Below, piece after piece: positions 55,450 to 63,631 of a stretch of 64,000 nucleotides of DNA. This stretch comes from Bacillota bacterium (GTDB taxonomy: Bacteria > Bacillota > Sulfobacillia > DUSP01 > JBFMCS01), in NCBI GenBank assembly GCA_040754315.1, contig JBFMCS010000043.1:1-64000 (forward strand), written 5' to 3'. Positions within the stretch are counted from its first letter, which is position 1, and each line of letters starts with the position of its first letter. A model generated the notes under the pieces. That model made no database searches. It was given only the letters and a program-made list of their open reading frames with translations, and had not been told where the DNA came from. The translations under genes and the position numbers were made by a program.

Positions 55450-55696
55450 ACGGGGCGGGTGCTCCGCCTTGTCCAGTTCCAGGACGGCCTCCAGTTCCCC
55501 AGGGGAGACCAGGCCCTTAACCTGCAGCGCATGGACCAGGCTGGGAGTGAACAGTAGACTACGCCCCACGTCTTCCTCGATATCGGCGATGTGCCCATGT
55601 AGTGCGATCCGTCCTTCGCCGGGCCCGTCATGGCAGCCCCTCCCTTCAGCCCGGCTACTGGCCAGGCCCGCCTGAGATCATTCGAGGAGAAGAGAC

Positions 55697-56170
55697 ATGT
55701 GGCAATGTACCAGCCGGCACCCTGAGGAGACCGAGGCTCTGGGCAGGCTCCTAGGGGGCCTTCTTGGACCGGGCGATCTGGTGGCGCTGGAGGGCCCGCT
55801 GGGGGCAGGCAAGACCTGCTTTGCCCGCGGGGTACTGGTGGGGCTGGGCGTCACAGGCTACCTGCGCAGCCCGTCTTTTACCCTGGTGCACCAGTACCGG
55901 GGGCGCCTGCCAGCGTATCACCTGGACGTCTACCGTCTTGACCGGGCATCTGACATGGATGACCTCCCCTACGAGGAATACTTCTATGGAGAGGGTGTAA
56001 CGCTGGTAGAGTGGGGCCGGAAGGTAAAGGAGGTGCTCCCCACGGAGCTGCTGTGGGTCACCCTGTTGCCCCAGGGGCCCTCCACCAGGCTCATCACCAT
56101 GGAACCCAAGGGAGAGCGGTATTGCCGGCTGGTGGAGGAGGTGTCTCGTCTTGCTGGTACTGGCGCTTGA
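55697..56170 (+). CDS. tsaE: tRNA t6A modification ATPase TsaE
   Basis: TsaE, 157 residues, ATPase of the complex that makes N6-threonylcarbamoyladenosine in tRNA. Walker A GPLGAGKTCFARG is near residues 34-46, with the switch VHQYRGRLPAYHLDVYRL and the EWGRK block after it. ATG with GAGGAGAAGAG upstream. It overlaps tsaB, as is usual. Confidence 0.93.
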   Translation: MWQCTSRHPEETEALGRLLGGLLGPGDLVALEGPLGAGKTCFARGVLVGLGVTGYLRSPSFTLVHQYRGRLPAYHLDVYRLDRASDMDDLPYEEYFYGEGVTLVEWGRKVKEVLPTELLWVTLLPQGPSTRLITMEPKGERYCRLVEEVSRLAGTGA

Positions 56171-56867
56171 TGCCTCCACGGAGACCATGGGGGTGGCTCT
56201 CGGGGATGATAGCGGGCTCTTGGCCGAGTACACCCTGAGGCTTCCCATGAAGCACTCCGCGTACCTGATGCCTCTGGTGGAACGGGCCATGAAGGACACG
56301 GGGTGCCCGAAGCCGGACAGGGTGGCAGTCACGGTGGGCCCGGGGTCCTTCACCGGTTTGCGTATCGGGGTGTCCCTGGCAAAGGGGCTGTGCTATGCCT
56401 GGGACATACCGGCGGTGGGCGTCTTGACCTTGGAGGCCCTGGCTCACGGGACGCGGTTCTTCGAGGGCACCATCGTGGCCCTCATGGACGCCCGGAGGGG
56501 CCGGCTATACGGGGCAGGATATCAGGGGGGGCGCCGTTGCGCCCGCGTCACTGATGTCTGGGCGGGACCTGCCGAGGGTTTTTGGGAGAAGGTTCCCAGC
56601 GGCCCAGTGCTCTTTGTCGGGGGGTACGCGCACGCCCACGAGGAAGAGATCCTGGAACGGTTCGGCTCCAGGGCCAGGGTGGGCGGTGACCGGGTGCCCA
56701 GGGCGGGTCACATAGCGGAGATCGGGCAGGTGGCGGAAGCGGTGACACCCTTTGCCCTCATGCCCCAGTACCTCCGGCGATCGGAGGCGGAAATCAATTG
56801 GGAGCACAGGAAAGAGCAGTTCCGGAATGGCTTGATCCAAGAACGCCCCTTACGGCGAGGGAGATGA
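56151..56867 (+). CDS. tsaB: tRNA t6A modification protein TsaB
   Basis: TsaB, 238 residues, an inactive actin-fold partner of TsaD. LVLALDASTETMGVAL at the N terminus and VGPGSFTGLRIGVSLAKGL near residue 60 are diagnostic. TTG start with GGAGGAGGTG 8 bases upstream, overlapping tsaE by 20 bases. TsaD itself is not in this window. Confidence 0.93.
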   Translation: MLVLALDASTETMGVALGDDSGLLAEYTLRLPMKHSAYLMPLVERAMKDTGCPKPDRVAVTVGPGSFTGLRIGVSLAKGLCYAWDIPAVGVLTLEALAHGTRFFEGTIVALMDARRGRLYGAGYQGGRRCARVTDVWAGPAEGFWEKVPSGPVLFVGGYAHAHEEEILERFGSRARVGGDRVPRAGHIAEIGQVAEAVTPFALMPQYLRRSEAEINWEHRKEQFRNGLIQERPLRRGR

Positions 56868-57322
56868 CCCTGGACGACATCGACCAGGTCCTGGCGATAG
56901 AGCGGTGTGCCTTCCCCAGCCCCTGGTCAGAGAGGGCCTTTGTCTCGGAGATCACTGAGAACGCGATGGCTCACTACGTAGTGGTGGAGAGGGCGGGGGT
57001 CGTCGTGGCCTACTCGGGGATGTGGCTTATCCTGGATGAGGCCCACATCACCAACATCGCGGTGCATTCCAGGGTCAGGCGCCAGGGAGTGGGGGGGTTC
57101 CTACTGTCCCAGATGCTGGCCAGGGCTGCGGCCAGGGGCTGCCAGAGGATGACCCTGGAGGTCCGGGTGTCCAACAGTGCCGCCCAGCTCATGTACCACC
57201 GGTTCGGCTTCCAGCGGAAGGGAGTGAGGCGTGGCTACTACACTGATACCCGGGAGGACGCCATAATCATGTGGAAAGACGATATACACCTGCTTATCCC
57301 CACCAGGCAGCTGACTCCTTGA
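56798..57322 (+). CDS. rimI: Ribosomal protein S18 alanine N-acetyltransferase RimI
   Basis: A 174-residue GNAT acetyltransferase. The acetyl-CoA loop RRQGVGGFLLSQMLARA is near residue 90, and NIAVHSRVRR and VSNSAAQLMYHRFGFQ complete the fold. RimI acetylates ribosomal protein S18 and often follows tsaB. A TTG start with GGAGG 9 bases upstream fits the usual N terminus; ATG 56864 would give a shorter form. It converges on mttB with a gap of 22 bases. Confidence 0.9.
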   Translation: MGAQERAVPEWLDPRTPLTAREMTLDDIDQVLAIERCAFPSPWSERAFVSEITENAMAHYVVVERAGVVVAYSGMWLILDEAHITNIAVHSRVRRQGVGGFLLSQMLARAAARGCQRMTLEVRVSNSAAQLMYHRFGFQRKGVRRGYYTDTREDAIIMWKDDIHLLIPTRQLTP

Positions 57323-57344
57323 CCAGGTGACCCTCCATCCTGGC

Positions 57345-58835
57345 TCAGGCGCCAGGGTGTCCCCGGAGGATCTCCGCTTCGTAGTCCTCTATGATGGCCC
57401 GGATGGTCTGGGCCGCCCCCGCTACCATGGGTATGGGCTTGTGAGTCTTCAGGATGTGCTGGGCTTCCTCGTAGGCCCGTTCCGCTGCATCGCGGGAGCC
57501 CTCCGCGCTCCAGGCATTCCTGGTCCTGCGGTCAAACAACCTTGGCTGGGACTGTTTCCGCATGTGCCTGAAGGTATGCTCGCTGGTCATGAACTCCCCG
57601 GCTGGACCCACCTGGTGGATAAGGTCCAGGGCCAGGGTCTCGTCAGAGAAGTCAATGCCCCCTGTGACCTTCCGTATGTAGCGGATCATCTCCGCATCCA
57701 GGATCAGCTTGGCGAAGTCAATGGTGAGTCCCATTTCCAGGGCTCCCACCCCGTAGACGATGTTGGCCCCAGCCAGGGCCCCCAGGACCGCATTGAGGGT
57801 GTACTCGTATCCGGACTGCGCGTCAGGGATCTTGCTGTCGGAAACGCCCCCGCCGACCCAGCTGGGGAGCCGGTAGTACTGGGCCAGGTTGATGGCCCCC
57901 GCGCTGATCATGCCGTGTTCAGGTGATCCCACTGCGCCCACCATGAGTCTCAGGTCCATGATGGTGCTCATGGAGCAGTAGGTACAGGCTGTGCCCTTGC
58001 GGGCAAGCTGCGCCAGGACAAGGGCCGAGAGGGTTTCGGCGTTATGGGTCACCAGGGTGCCGGCCAGGGTCACCGTGGACGTGGCGCCCGCCAGCGCCAT
58101 TGGGATCACGGCAACACCCGCCCCTCCCCTGGCCGTCTCTATGATGGCCTCGCAGCACTCCTCCACCAGCATCAACGGGCTTGTGGGACACACGAACACT
58201 GTGAGGTTGGGGCGCTCCCGGAATACCTCTGCGCCGCCCACGCTGGCCGCCGCCATCTCCACCATCTTCCTGCAGTTGGCTCCGTTGCCCGCCCCGGTGA
58301 AGACATGCTTTGAGGTATTATTCAGGAGGGCGTCCAGGTTATGCAGGGGTTGGGTTGCCGGGAGGCAATCTGACGAACAGAGGGGCCGTTCCATCACACT
58401 GATCTCATCGAGGTAGTCACACACCCTGGTGACCTGGGCCACGTCTTCCTTGACGGACCTCCGGGCCTGCCGGGTGTGGATGTCGATCACCTTCACGCAC
58501 TCGCCGAAGGTGCTGAACCCCACACGGTTGGGTTCGGCCACGAAGTCGTCCTCCGGCTCCCTTCCATAGTAGACCGTGGTGGAAGGGGTCCATTGTATGC
58601 AGTCCTCAACCACGTAGGGAGGTATCTTCACGATGGTCTGGCCGGGCCTGCGCTCGACCTTTGCGCCGGCGCCATGGAACATTTCCACGGCCTCTTCGCT
58701 GTCCACCTTGATGCCAGTATTCCTGAACACCTCAAGGGTAGCGTAGTGAAGGGAGTCCAGCTGGTCCCGGGTGAGGGCTAGGAGCCCGAAGCCGGAGGCA
58801 AGAGTCACTCCCGTCCGGGCGCTTCTTCCTGTCAT
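57345..58835 (-). CDS. MttB-family methyltransferase with lysine at the pyrrolysine position
   Basis: A 496-residue trimethylamine/betaine-type corrinoid methyltransferase (MttB, COG5598). It is as long as Methanosarcina MttB (about 495 residues) and open throughout, with no internal UAG. In archaeal MttB pyrrolysine is residue 334; here residue 335, in the context VSDSKIPDAQ, is lysine encoded by AAG at 57833-57831. The similar length and position suggest that this is the equivalent site. The change from UAG to AAG is one base. Pyl-less relatives such as MtgB demethylate glycine betaine or other quaternary amines, so that is a likely role. It diverges from the pyl operon and has GGGAGTGGAGTAG before its ATG. 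The corrinoid protein partner is not in the window. Confidence 0.85.
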   Translation of the reverse strand: MTGRSARTGVTLASGFGLLALTRDQLDSLHYATLEVFRNTGIKVDSEEAVEMFHGAGAKVERRPGQTIVKIPPYVVEDCIQWTPSTTVYYGREPEDDFVAEPNRVGFSTFGECVKVIDIHTRQARRSVKEDVAQVTRVCDYLDEISVMERPLCSSDCLPATQPLHNLDALLNNTSKHVFTGAGNGANCRKMVEMAAASVGGAEVFRERPNLTVFVCPTSPLMLVEECCEAIIETARGGAGVAVIPMALAGATSTVTLAGTLVTHNAETLSALVLAQLARKGTACTYCSMSTIMDLRLMVGAVGSPEHGMISAGAINLAQYYRLPSWVGGGVSDSKIPDAQSGYEYTLNAVLGALAGANIVYGVGALEMGLTIDFAKLILDAEMIRYIRKVTGGIDFSDETLALDLIHQVGPAGEFMTSEHTFRHMRKQSQPRLFDRRTRNAWSAEGSRDAAERAYEEAQHILKTHKPIPMVAGAAQTIRAIIEDYEAEILRGHPGA

Positions 58836-59116
58836 CTACTCCACTCCCATCCATTTCATGGAGCACGAGAACCCATAGAGGCAGGTATTCGCCCGCGAGC
58901 GTGGGACTTCCTTTCCGAGCGCCACGAAGGTAAGCCTGGGTTCTTCAAAGGAGGGTTACAGAGGCTAGACTCGAGCATGTGGGCAGCGACGGTGGGAGAG
59001 AATCACCAGACAGCCAGGTGCCACCATGTGGCCTCAAAAGGGGTTTGGCCAAGAGGTGTCGAAGACTATCATGCCCCGGGCGTCTTAGGTGCTCTAGCGC
59101 CCCGGAGCGGGCAAGC

Positions 59117-59188
59117 GGGGGGTAGATCGGCATGATCGCGCAGACCCTAAATCTGCGCAGCCGGGGGTGGCTCCCGGACTCCCCGCCA
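59117..59188 (+). tRNA. pylT: tRNA-Pyl, anticodon CUA
   Basis: A 72-nt tRNA with all traits of bacterial tRNA-Pyl. The acceptor stem is GGGGGGT/ACTCCCC with G73 and an encoded CCA. One base separates acceptor and D stem. The D arm is GATC-GGCAT-GATC with a five-base loop lacking the GG pair. The anticodon stem CGCAGA/TCTGCG has six pairs, the variable loop is three bases, and the T loop lacks TpsiC. The loop CCCTAAA puts CTA at 59147-59149, so it reads UAG. The base before the anticodon is C rather than U (U33 is nearly universal and is U in the Desulfitobacterium tRNA-Pyl that I recall). It lies 39 bases before pylSc and probably leads the operon. Confidence 0.95.
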
Positions 59189-59227
59189 GTACCATTCCCC
59201 CGGTTTCCCGGGAGGGAGGGACACAAG

Positions 59228-60064
59228 GTGGGTGTTTCCTGGACCCCCGTGCAACGCCAGCGTCTGGCTGAGCTCGGGGCGGGACAGGCCATCTTTGACC
59301 AGGAATTCCCCGATGTGGGCCACCGGAACCGTACCTTCCAAGAGGCCGAGCGGGGCCTGGTGGAGGAGGCCAGGCGCAGGCTGGAGAGCCTCCGCCAGGT
59401 CCGCCGGCGCCCTGTGCTCTGCCAGCTGGAGGAGGACCTCGTCAAAGCCCTAATAGACAGGGGCTTCACACAGGTGGTCACACCCATACTCCTCCCCAGG
59501 GTCTCCTTGGAGAAGATGACAATAAGCGAGGACCATCCCCTCTTTAGCCAGGTATTCTGGGTGGACCCCTCCAGGTGTCTCCGGCCCATGCTGGCCCCGA
59601 ACCTGTACAAGATGATGGTAAGCCTGGCCCGGGTCTGGCCCATGCCCATTAGGATCTTTGAGGTGGGCCCCTGTTTCCGCAAGGAAACCAGCGGGGCGCA
59701 GCACCTGAACGAGTTCACCATGCTAAACCTCGTGGAGATGGGCCTGCCCCAGGAGGAGAGGGCCCCCAGGCTGAGGGAACTGGCGTCCCTGGTCATGGAG
59801 GCCTCAGGCATCAGCGACTACCAGCTGCACAAGAAGGAGTCAGAGGTATATGGGACCACGCTGGATGTGGTCTCAGGTTTGGAGCTAGGTTCGGGCGCCA
59901 TGGGCCCGCACCCCCTGGACGAGGCATGGGGGGTGTTCGATACGTGGGTGGGAATAGGCTTTGGCCTGGAACGCCTGGCCATGGTGCGCGAAGGCTACCA
60001 GGGCGTTCACAGGGTGGGACGCAGCCTGGCGTACCTTGACGGGGTACGCCTCAACATAGGATAA
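59228..60064 (+). CDS. pylSc: Pyrrolysyl-tRNA synthetase catalytic domain
   Basis: PylSc, 278 residues, the class II catalytic part of the split bacterial pyrrolysyl-tRNA synthetase. Motif 2 is FRKETSGAQHLNEFTML; the pyrrolysine pocket residues that are N346, C348 and Y384 in M. mazei appear as N167, V169 and Y208; the C-terminal GFGLERLAM is motif 3. The GTG start has GGAGGGAGGG upstream and matches the N terminus of the D. hafniense protein; the longer reading from 59132 begins inside the tRNA and is wrong. It charges tRNA-Pyl with pyrrolysine together with PylSn encoded at 63227. Confidence 0.95.
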   Translation: MGVSWTPVQRQRLAELGAGQAIFDQEFPDVGHRNRTFQEAERGLVEEARRRLESLRQVRRRPVLCQLEEDLVKALIDRGFTQVVTPILLPRVSLEKMTISEDHPLFSQVFWVDPSRCLRPMLAPNLYKMMVSLARVWPMPIRIFEVGPCFRKETSGAQHLNEFTMLNLVEMGLPQEERAPRLRELASLVMEASGISDYQLHKKESEVYGTTLDVVSGLELGSGAMGPHPLDEAWGVFDTWVGIGFGLERLAMVREGYQGVHRVGRSLAYLDGVRLNIG

Positions 60065-60156
60065 GGTAACTCACGGGCAACACAATGAATGCCAGGTGGC
60101 TTGGGGCCATGGCAGGCGCTCCCAAGCACCGGGACCATTAAGAAGGGTCGATAGTC

Positions 60157-61230
60157 ATGCCCCGTTTCCTCACGGACATACTGGACAGATCCCTCAGGGA
60201 AGAGCCCCTGCCTCGGGAGGATATCCGTTTCCTGGTGAGCCTGGAGGGCCCAGACCTCCAGGATGTGTTTGCCTCGGCACGCACCCTCAGGGAGCGCTAC
60301 TTCGGCCGGGGCGTGTTCCTCTATGGCTTTGTCTACTTCTCCACCTGGTGCCGGAACAGGTGTGCCTTCTGCCTGTACCGCACTGGCAATGACCGGCACA
60401 CCCCATACAGGAAGAGTCCTGGCGAGGTCTTGGAGGTCTCCCGGAACCTGGCCGAATCGGGGGTTCACCTGATAGACTTGACCATGGGTGAGGACGCGCT
60501 CTACCACGAGCAGGGCTTCGAGCCCCTGGTGGGCCTGGTCCGCTCTGTCAGGCATGAGGTTGGGCTCCCAGTCATGATATCCCCGGGGGTGGTTCCCAGG
60601 GATGTGCTCTCCTCCCTGGCAGGCGCAGGCGCGGACTGGTACGCATGCTACCAGGAGACCCACAACAGGGACCTCTTCGCCCGCTTGCGGGTCGGACAGG
60701 ACTATTCACAGAGGATGAATACGAAGACCTGGGCCCGAGACCTTGGGCTCCTCACGGAAGAGGGGGTGCTTACAGGCGTTGGCGAGACCCAGGACGACCT
60801 GGCCACTACCATCGAGGCTATGAGGGACGTCCGGTGCCAGCAGGTGCGGGTCATGGGGTTCGTCAACCAGGCTGGCACACCCATGGAACGTTTCTCCTGG
60901 CCCAACCGGGAACTGGCCATGATAGCCGCATTGAGGCTCTCCTTCCCGTCCAGGCTGATCCCGGCATCCCTGGATGTAGACGGCCTGGCTGGCCTGGAGC
61001 TGCGGCTCCAGGCAGGCGCCAACGTCATCACATCCCTGATACCGCCCCATTCCGGGCTTGCCGGCGTGTCCCAGCATTCGCTGGACATTGATGAGGGCAA
61101 CAGGAGCGTCAAGGGAGTCCTCCCGGTTCTCGAAAGGCTTGGCCTCGAGGCATCCACTGCGGAGGAATATGAGGCCTGGGTGGCCAGGGAGAGGCGTCTT
61201 GCCATGGCAGGGGAAGGGGTCAGGGCATGA
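60157..61230 (+). CDS. pylB: 3-methylornithine synthase PylB (radical SAM)
   Basis: PylB, 357 residues, rearranges L-lysine to (3R)-3-methyl-D-ornithine, the first step to pyrrolysine. The radical-SAM cluster Cys are C65, C69 and C72 in STWCRNRCAFCLYRTGN, near the start of the TIM barrel, and the C-terminal half matches biotin-synthase-like relatives. ATG start preceded by AGAAGGG. It overlaps pylC by four bases. All PylB-C-D steps use lysine as the only amino acid. Confidence 0.95.
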   Translation: MPRFLTDILDRSLREEPLPREDIRFLVSLEGPDLQDVFASARTLRERYFGRGVFLYGFVYFSTWCRNRCAFCLYRTGNDRHTPYRKSPGEVLEVSRNLAESGVHLIDLTMGEDALYHEQGFEPLVGLVRSVRHEVGLPVMISPGVVPRDVLSSLAGAGADWYACYQETHNRDLFARLRVGQDYSQRMNTKTWARDLGLLTEEGVLTGVGETQDDLATTIEAMRDVRCQQVRVMGFVNQAGTPMERFSWPNRELAMIAALRLSFPSRLIPASLDVDGLAGLELRLQAGANVITSLIPPHSGLAGVSQHSLDIDEGNRSVKGVLPVLERLGLEASTAEEYEAWVARERRLAMAGEGVRA

Positions 61231-62393
61231 GGCTTTTAGTGGCGGGGGGCAGGCTCCAGGGCACCGAGGCTGCCTACCTGGCACGGGAGGCCGGGTGGGA
61301 GGTGCTGGTGGCAGATGTGGACAGCGAAGCCCCGGCTGCTGGTCTGTGTGATGAATTCCTGCTGGTAGACATTACCGATGAATGGGCGCTGAAGAGGGCG
61401 TTGCGTGGCGTTGACCTGGTAGTTCCCGCCCTGGAAGACCTGGAGGTCCTGCCTGTTCTGGAGAGGGTGTCTCACGGTGAGGGCGTTCCCATCGCTTATG
61501 ACCCCAGGGCCTACCGGATCTCCAGCTGCAAGATCAAGTCAGACAGGCTCTTTGCCGAGCAGGGGGTCCCCGCCCCCCGTCCTGGCGCTAGAACGTTTCC
61601 GGTCATCGCCAAGCCGTCGGGCTCCAGCGGCAGTGACGGTGTGAGGCGGTTTGGCGATGAGGGCGAATTCCAGCGTTTCAAGGTGAACATGGGGAAGGGG
61701 TTATCCGGGTGGGTCATCCAGGAGTACCTCGAGGGACCCTCCTACTCCTTGGAAGTGGTAGGTACAGGCCTTCATTTCCGCACCCTCCAAGTCACCCAGC
61801 TGGAGATGGACCCGCTCTACGACTGCAAGCGGGTCCTGGCCCCTGCGGACCTGGAGACGCCCCTGGTGGAGGCCCTCAGGGCAGACACCGTGAGACTGGC
61901 CAGGGCAATGGGGCTGGTGGGGGTCATGGACATAGAGGTGATACTCAACTCCGGGCGCCTGCAGGCCCTGGAGATCGACGCCAGGCTTCCCAGCCAGACA
62001 CCCACGGCGGTGTACAAGTCCAGCGATCAGAACCTCTTGGAATGGCTGAAGGAGGTGTTTGTCGACGGGAGGCTTCCTGAAGCCGGTATCAGGGTCAAGA
62101 GGGCTGTCATTTACGAGCACGTCTGGGCTCATGACGGGGTCCTGGAGGTGACAGGGGAGCACATCATGGGTACTGGGGGGCACCTCAGCCACCGCCGGGG
62201 GTTCTTCGGGGCTTGTGAGGCCCTGACCAACTTCCGGGGACCATGGTTGCCGTGGGTGGCTACGCTCATCAACACCGGCTCAACCATGGAAGAGGCCTGG
62301 GCCGCCCGGGACTCGGCGGTGAGGGGCATCATGGCCCATTGCGGCCTGGGTGTCCTACTGGATGAGGGGCCGCATGAAGAGGGAGGAACCTGA
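61227..62393 (+). CDS. pylC: Pyrrolysine biosynthesis ligase PylC
   Basis: PylC, 388 residues, an ATP-grasp ligase that joins 3-methyl-D-ornithine to the epsilon-amino group of a second lysine. Visible parts: the N-terminal LLVAGGRLQGTEAAYLARE nucleotide-binding loop, the ATP-grasp core with FPVIAKPSGSSGSDGV, and EIDARLPSQTPTAVYKSSDQ near residue 250. ATG overlaps the pylB stop (ATGA). Confidence 0.94.
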   Translation: MRLLVAGGRLQGTEAAYLAREAGWEVLVADVDSEAPAAGLCDEFLLVDITDEWALKRALRGVDLVVPALEDLEVLPVLERVSHGEGVPIAYDPRAYRISSCKIKSDRLFAEQGVPAPRPGARTFPVIAKPSGSSGSDGVRRFGDEGEFQRFKVNMGKGLSGWVIQEYLEGPSYSLEVVGTGLHFRTLQVTQLEMDPLYDCKRVLAPADLETPLVEALRADTVRLARAMGLVGVMDIEVILNSGRLQALEIDARLPSQTPTAVYKSSDQNLLEWLKEVFVDGRLPEAGIRVKRAVIYEHVWAHDGVLEVTGEHIMGTGGHLSHRRGFFGACEALTNFRGPWLPWVATLINTGSTMEEAWAARDSAVRGIMAHCGLGVLLDEGPHEEGGT

Positions 62394-62395
62394 GC

Positions 62396-63208
62396 TTGAC
62401 GAGACTCACCGTGGATCACATACATGGGATGGCTGAAGGGCTGAAAGCCTATGACCTTAGCCTCCGGGAGAGCACAGGGCTGAACCTCCTGGCCGTTGCG
62501 TGCAGGGCTGCGGATACCAGCCCGGGGGAAGCCATGCGAAGACTGGCTGCCGTGACGGTGGCAGTGGTACCCGTGACCGCAGGCCAGGGAGTCATAGATG
62601 GATTTGCAGAGTCGGTCTCGTCCATACTGGAGCACCTCGGTGCCCAGGCCTTCGTGACCGTTGCTACTGATGTCAGCGGTATTGCTCAAGCCGTTGAGGA
62701 GGGGGCCCGCCTGCTGTTCATGGCGGATGACCACCGGTTTGTGGCCTTGGACCTGAGAAACGGGGGCCTGGTCGACAGCACCGAGGCAACCGCCAGGGGG
62801 TTTGTGGCAGCCCTTGAGGCAATGTCCGGAGGCCTGGAGGACAAGAGCGTGCTGGTAATAGGGGTGGGACGGGTTGGAGAGGCAGCTGTCCGGGCCCTCC
62901 TTGACCTGGGGGCCCGCCCCAGGGTTCACGACATAGACGTGGCCCGGGCCATGGAGGTGGCGGGAAGGCACGCGGTACCTGTGGAGGAGGATCTGGAACA
63001 TGCCCTGGGCCGCCACACCAGGGTTATCGACGCGTCCTGGGCCAGCGGGATCATTTGCAGCCACCATGTAACGCCCGAGATGGTGCTGGCTGCCCCAGGG
63101 ATACCCCTGGGCGTTTCCCCTGAGGCCATTCCTCTCCTGGGAAAGAGGCTGGTGCACGATGCGCTGGAGATAGGAGTCGCTACCATGCTGGTCATGAGCC
63201 TCGGGTGA
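62396..63208 (+). CDS. pylD: Pyrrolysine synthase dehydrogenase PylD
   Basis: PylD, 270 residues, oxidises the ligated precursor, which closes to the pyrroline ring of pyrrolysine. The NAD-binding segment VLVIGVGRVGEAAVRALLD is near residue 153, and the N-terminal helical domain precedes it. TTG start with GGGAGG about 10 bases upstream; the gap to pylC is two bases. A large antisense ORF across this gene is a shadow. Confidence 0.94.
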   Translation: MTRLTVDHIHGMAEGLKAYDLSLRESTGLNLLAVACRAADTSPGEAMRRLAAVTVAVVPVTAGQGVIDGFAESVSSILEHLGAQAFVTVATDVSGIAQAVEEGARLLFMADDHRFVALDLRNGGLVDSTEATARGFVAALEAMSGGLEDKSVLVIGVGRVGEAAVRALLDLGARPRVHDIDVARAMEVAGRHAVPVEEDLEHALGRHTRVIDASWASGIICSHHVTPEMVLAAPGIPLGVSPEAIPLLGKRLVHDALEIGVATMLVMSLG

Positions 63209-63226
63209 GCGCTGGGAGGGTTGTCC

Positions 63227-63592
63227 TTGCCTGTACGGAACCCCAAGAAAAGGTACTACCGGAAGGATGTTCCGCTGTTCCGGCTGGTCCAGAAGATCCG
63301 GTTGTGGCCCTCGCGCCGGGGCGTCCTCCACGGAGTAAGGGCGTTTAGGGTCAGGGGGCCCTATGCGGAGGTGGAAACCCACTGCGGCCAGCTTTTCAGG
63401 GTGCGCGACTCTAGAAAGAGCCGGGCGGCGAGGTGGCTGAGGAATAAATGGGTGGTTGAGCAGTGCAAGAGGTGCAGGATACCCCAGTGGAAACTCAGGA
63501 AGTTCGAGGCAACCGTGTTCAGCGAGCACTGGGGGTCCGAACTCAGGGAAGTGGAAACCGGGGAGAACCGGGACGAGCCAGGGGGAACATGA
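63227..63592 (+). CDS. pylSn: Pyrrolysyl-tRNA synthetase N-terminal domain PylSn
   Basis: PylSn, 121 residues, the tRNA-binding half of the split synthetase. Its zinc ligands match the known site of the M. mazei N-terminal domain: H35, C53, C80 and C83 here (H24, C42, C71, C74 there). Basic blocks RDSRKSRAARWLRN and CKRCRIPQWKLRKF contact tRNA-Pyl. TTG at 63227 has GGAGGG 7 bases upstream; the TTG two codons earlier abuts the ribosome binding site and cannot be used. It follows pylD as in Desulfitobacterium. Confidence 0.9.
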   Translation: MPVRNPKKRYYRKDVPLFRLVQKIRLWPSRRGVLHGVRAFRVRGPYAEVETHCGQLFRVRDSRKSRAARWLRNKWVVEQCKRCRIPQWKLRKFEATVFSEHWGSELREVETGENRDEPGGT

Positions 63593-63631
63593 GACGAAAA
63601 AGCAGTCAAGAGGGGAGGCTAGCATTAGGGT

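Noticed and set aside
55443-55640. Minus-strand reading containing SLVHALQVKGLVSPGELEAVLELD
   Set aside because: It looks protein-like but has no usable start codon or ribosome binding site and overlaps the end of the uracil-DNA glycosylase gene.
59050-59116. Promoter of pylT (TTGGCC and TATCAT with a 16-base spacer)
   Set aside because: The hexamers match weakly and lie about 45 bases from the tRNA, so the call is not firm enough to list.
59132-59227. In-frame upstream extension of pylSc starting at ATG 59132
   Set aside because: The ATG lies in the D loop of the tRNA-Pyl gene; the family N terminus and the ribosome binding site both fit GTG 59228.
62129-63625. 498-codon open frame on the minus strand across pylC, pylD and pylSn
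   Set aside because: It is antisense to three recognised genes, has no ribosome binding site and no recognisable domain; long antisense frames are common in such GC-rich sequence.
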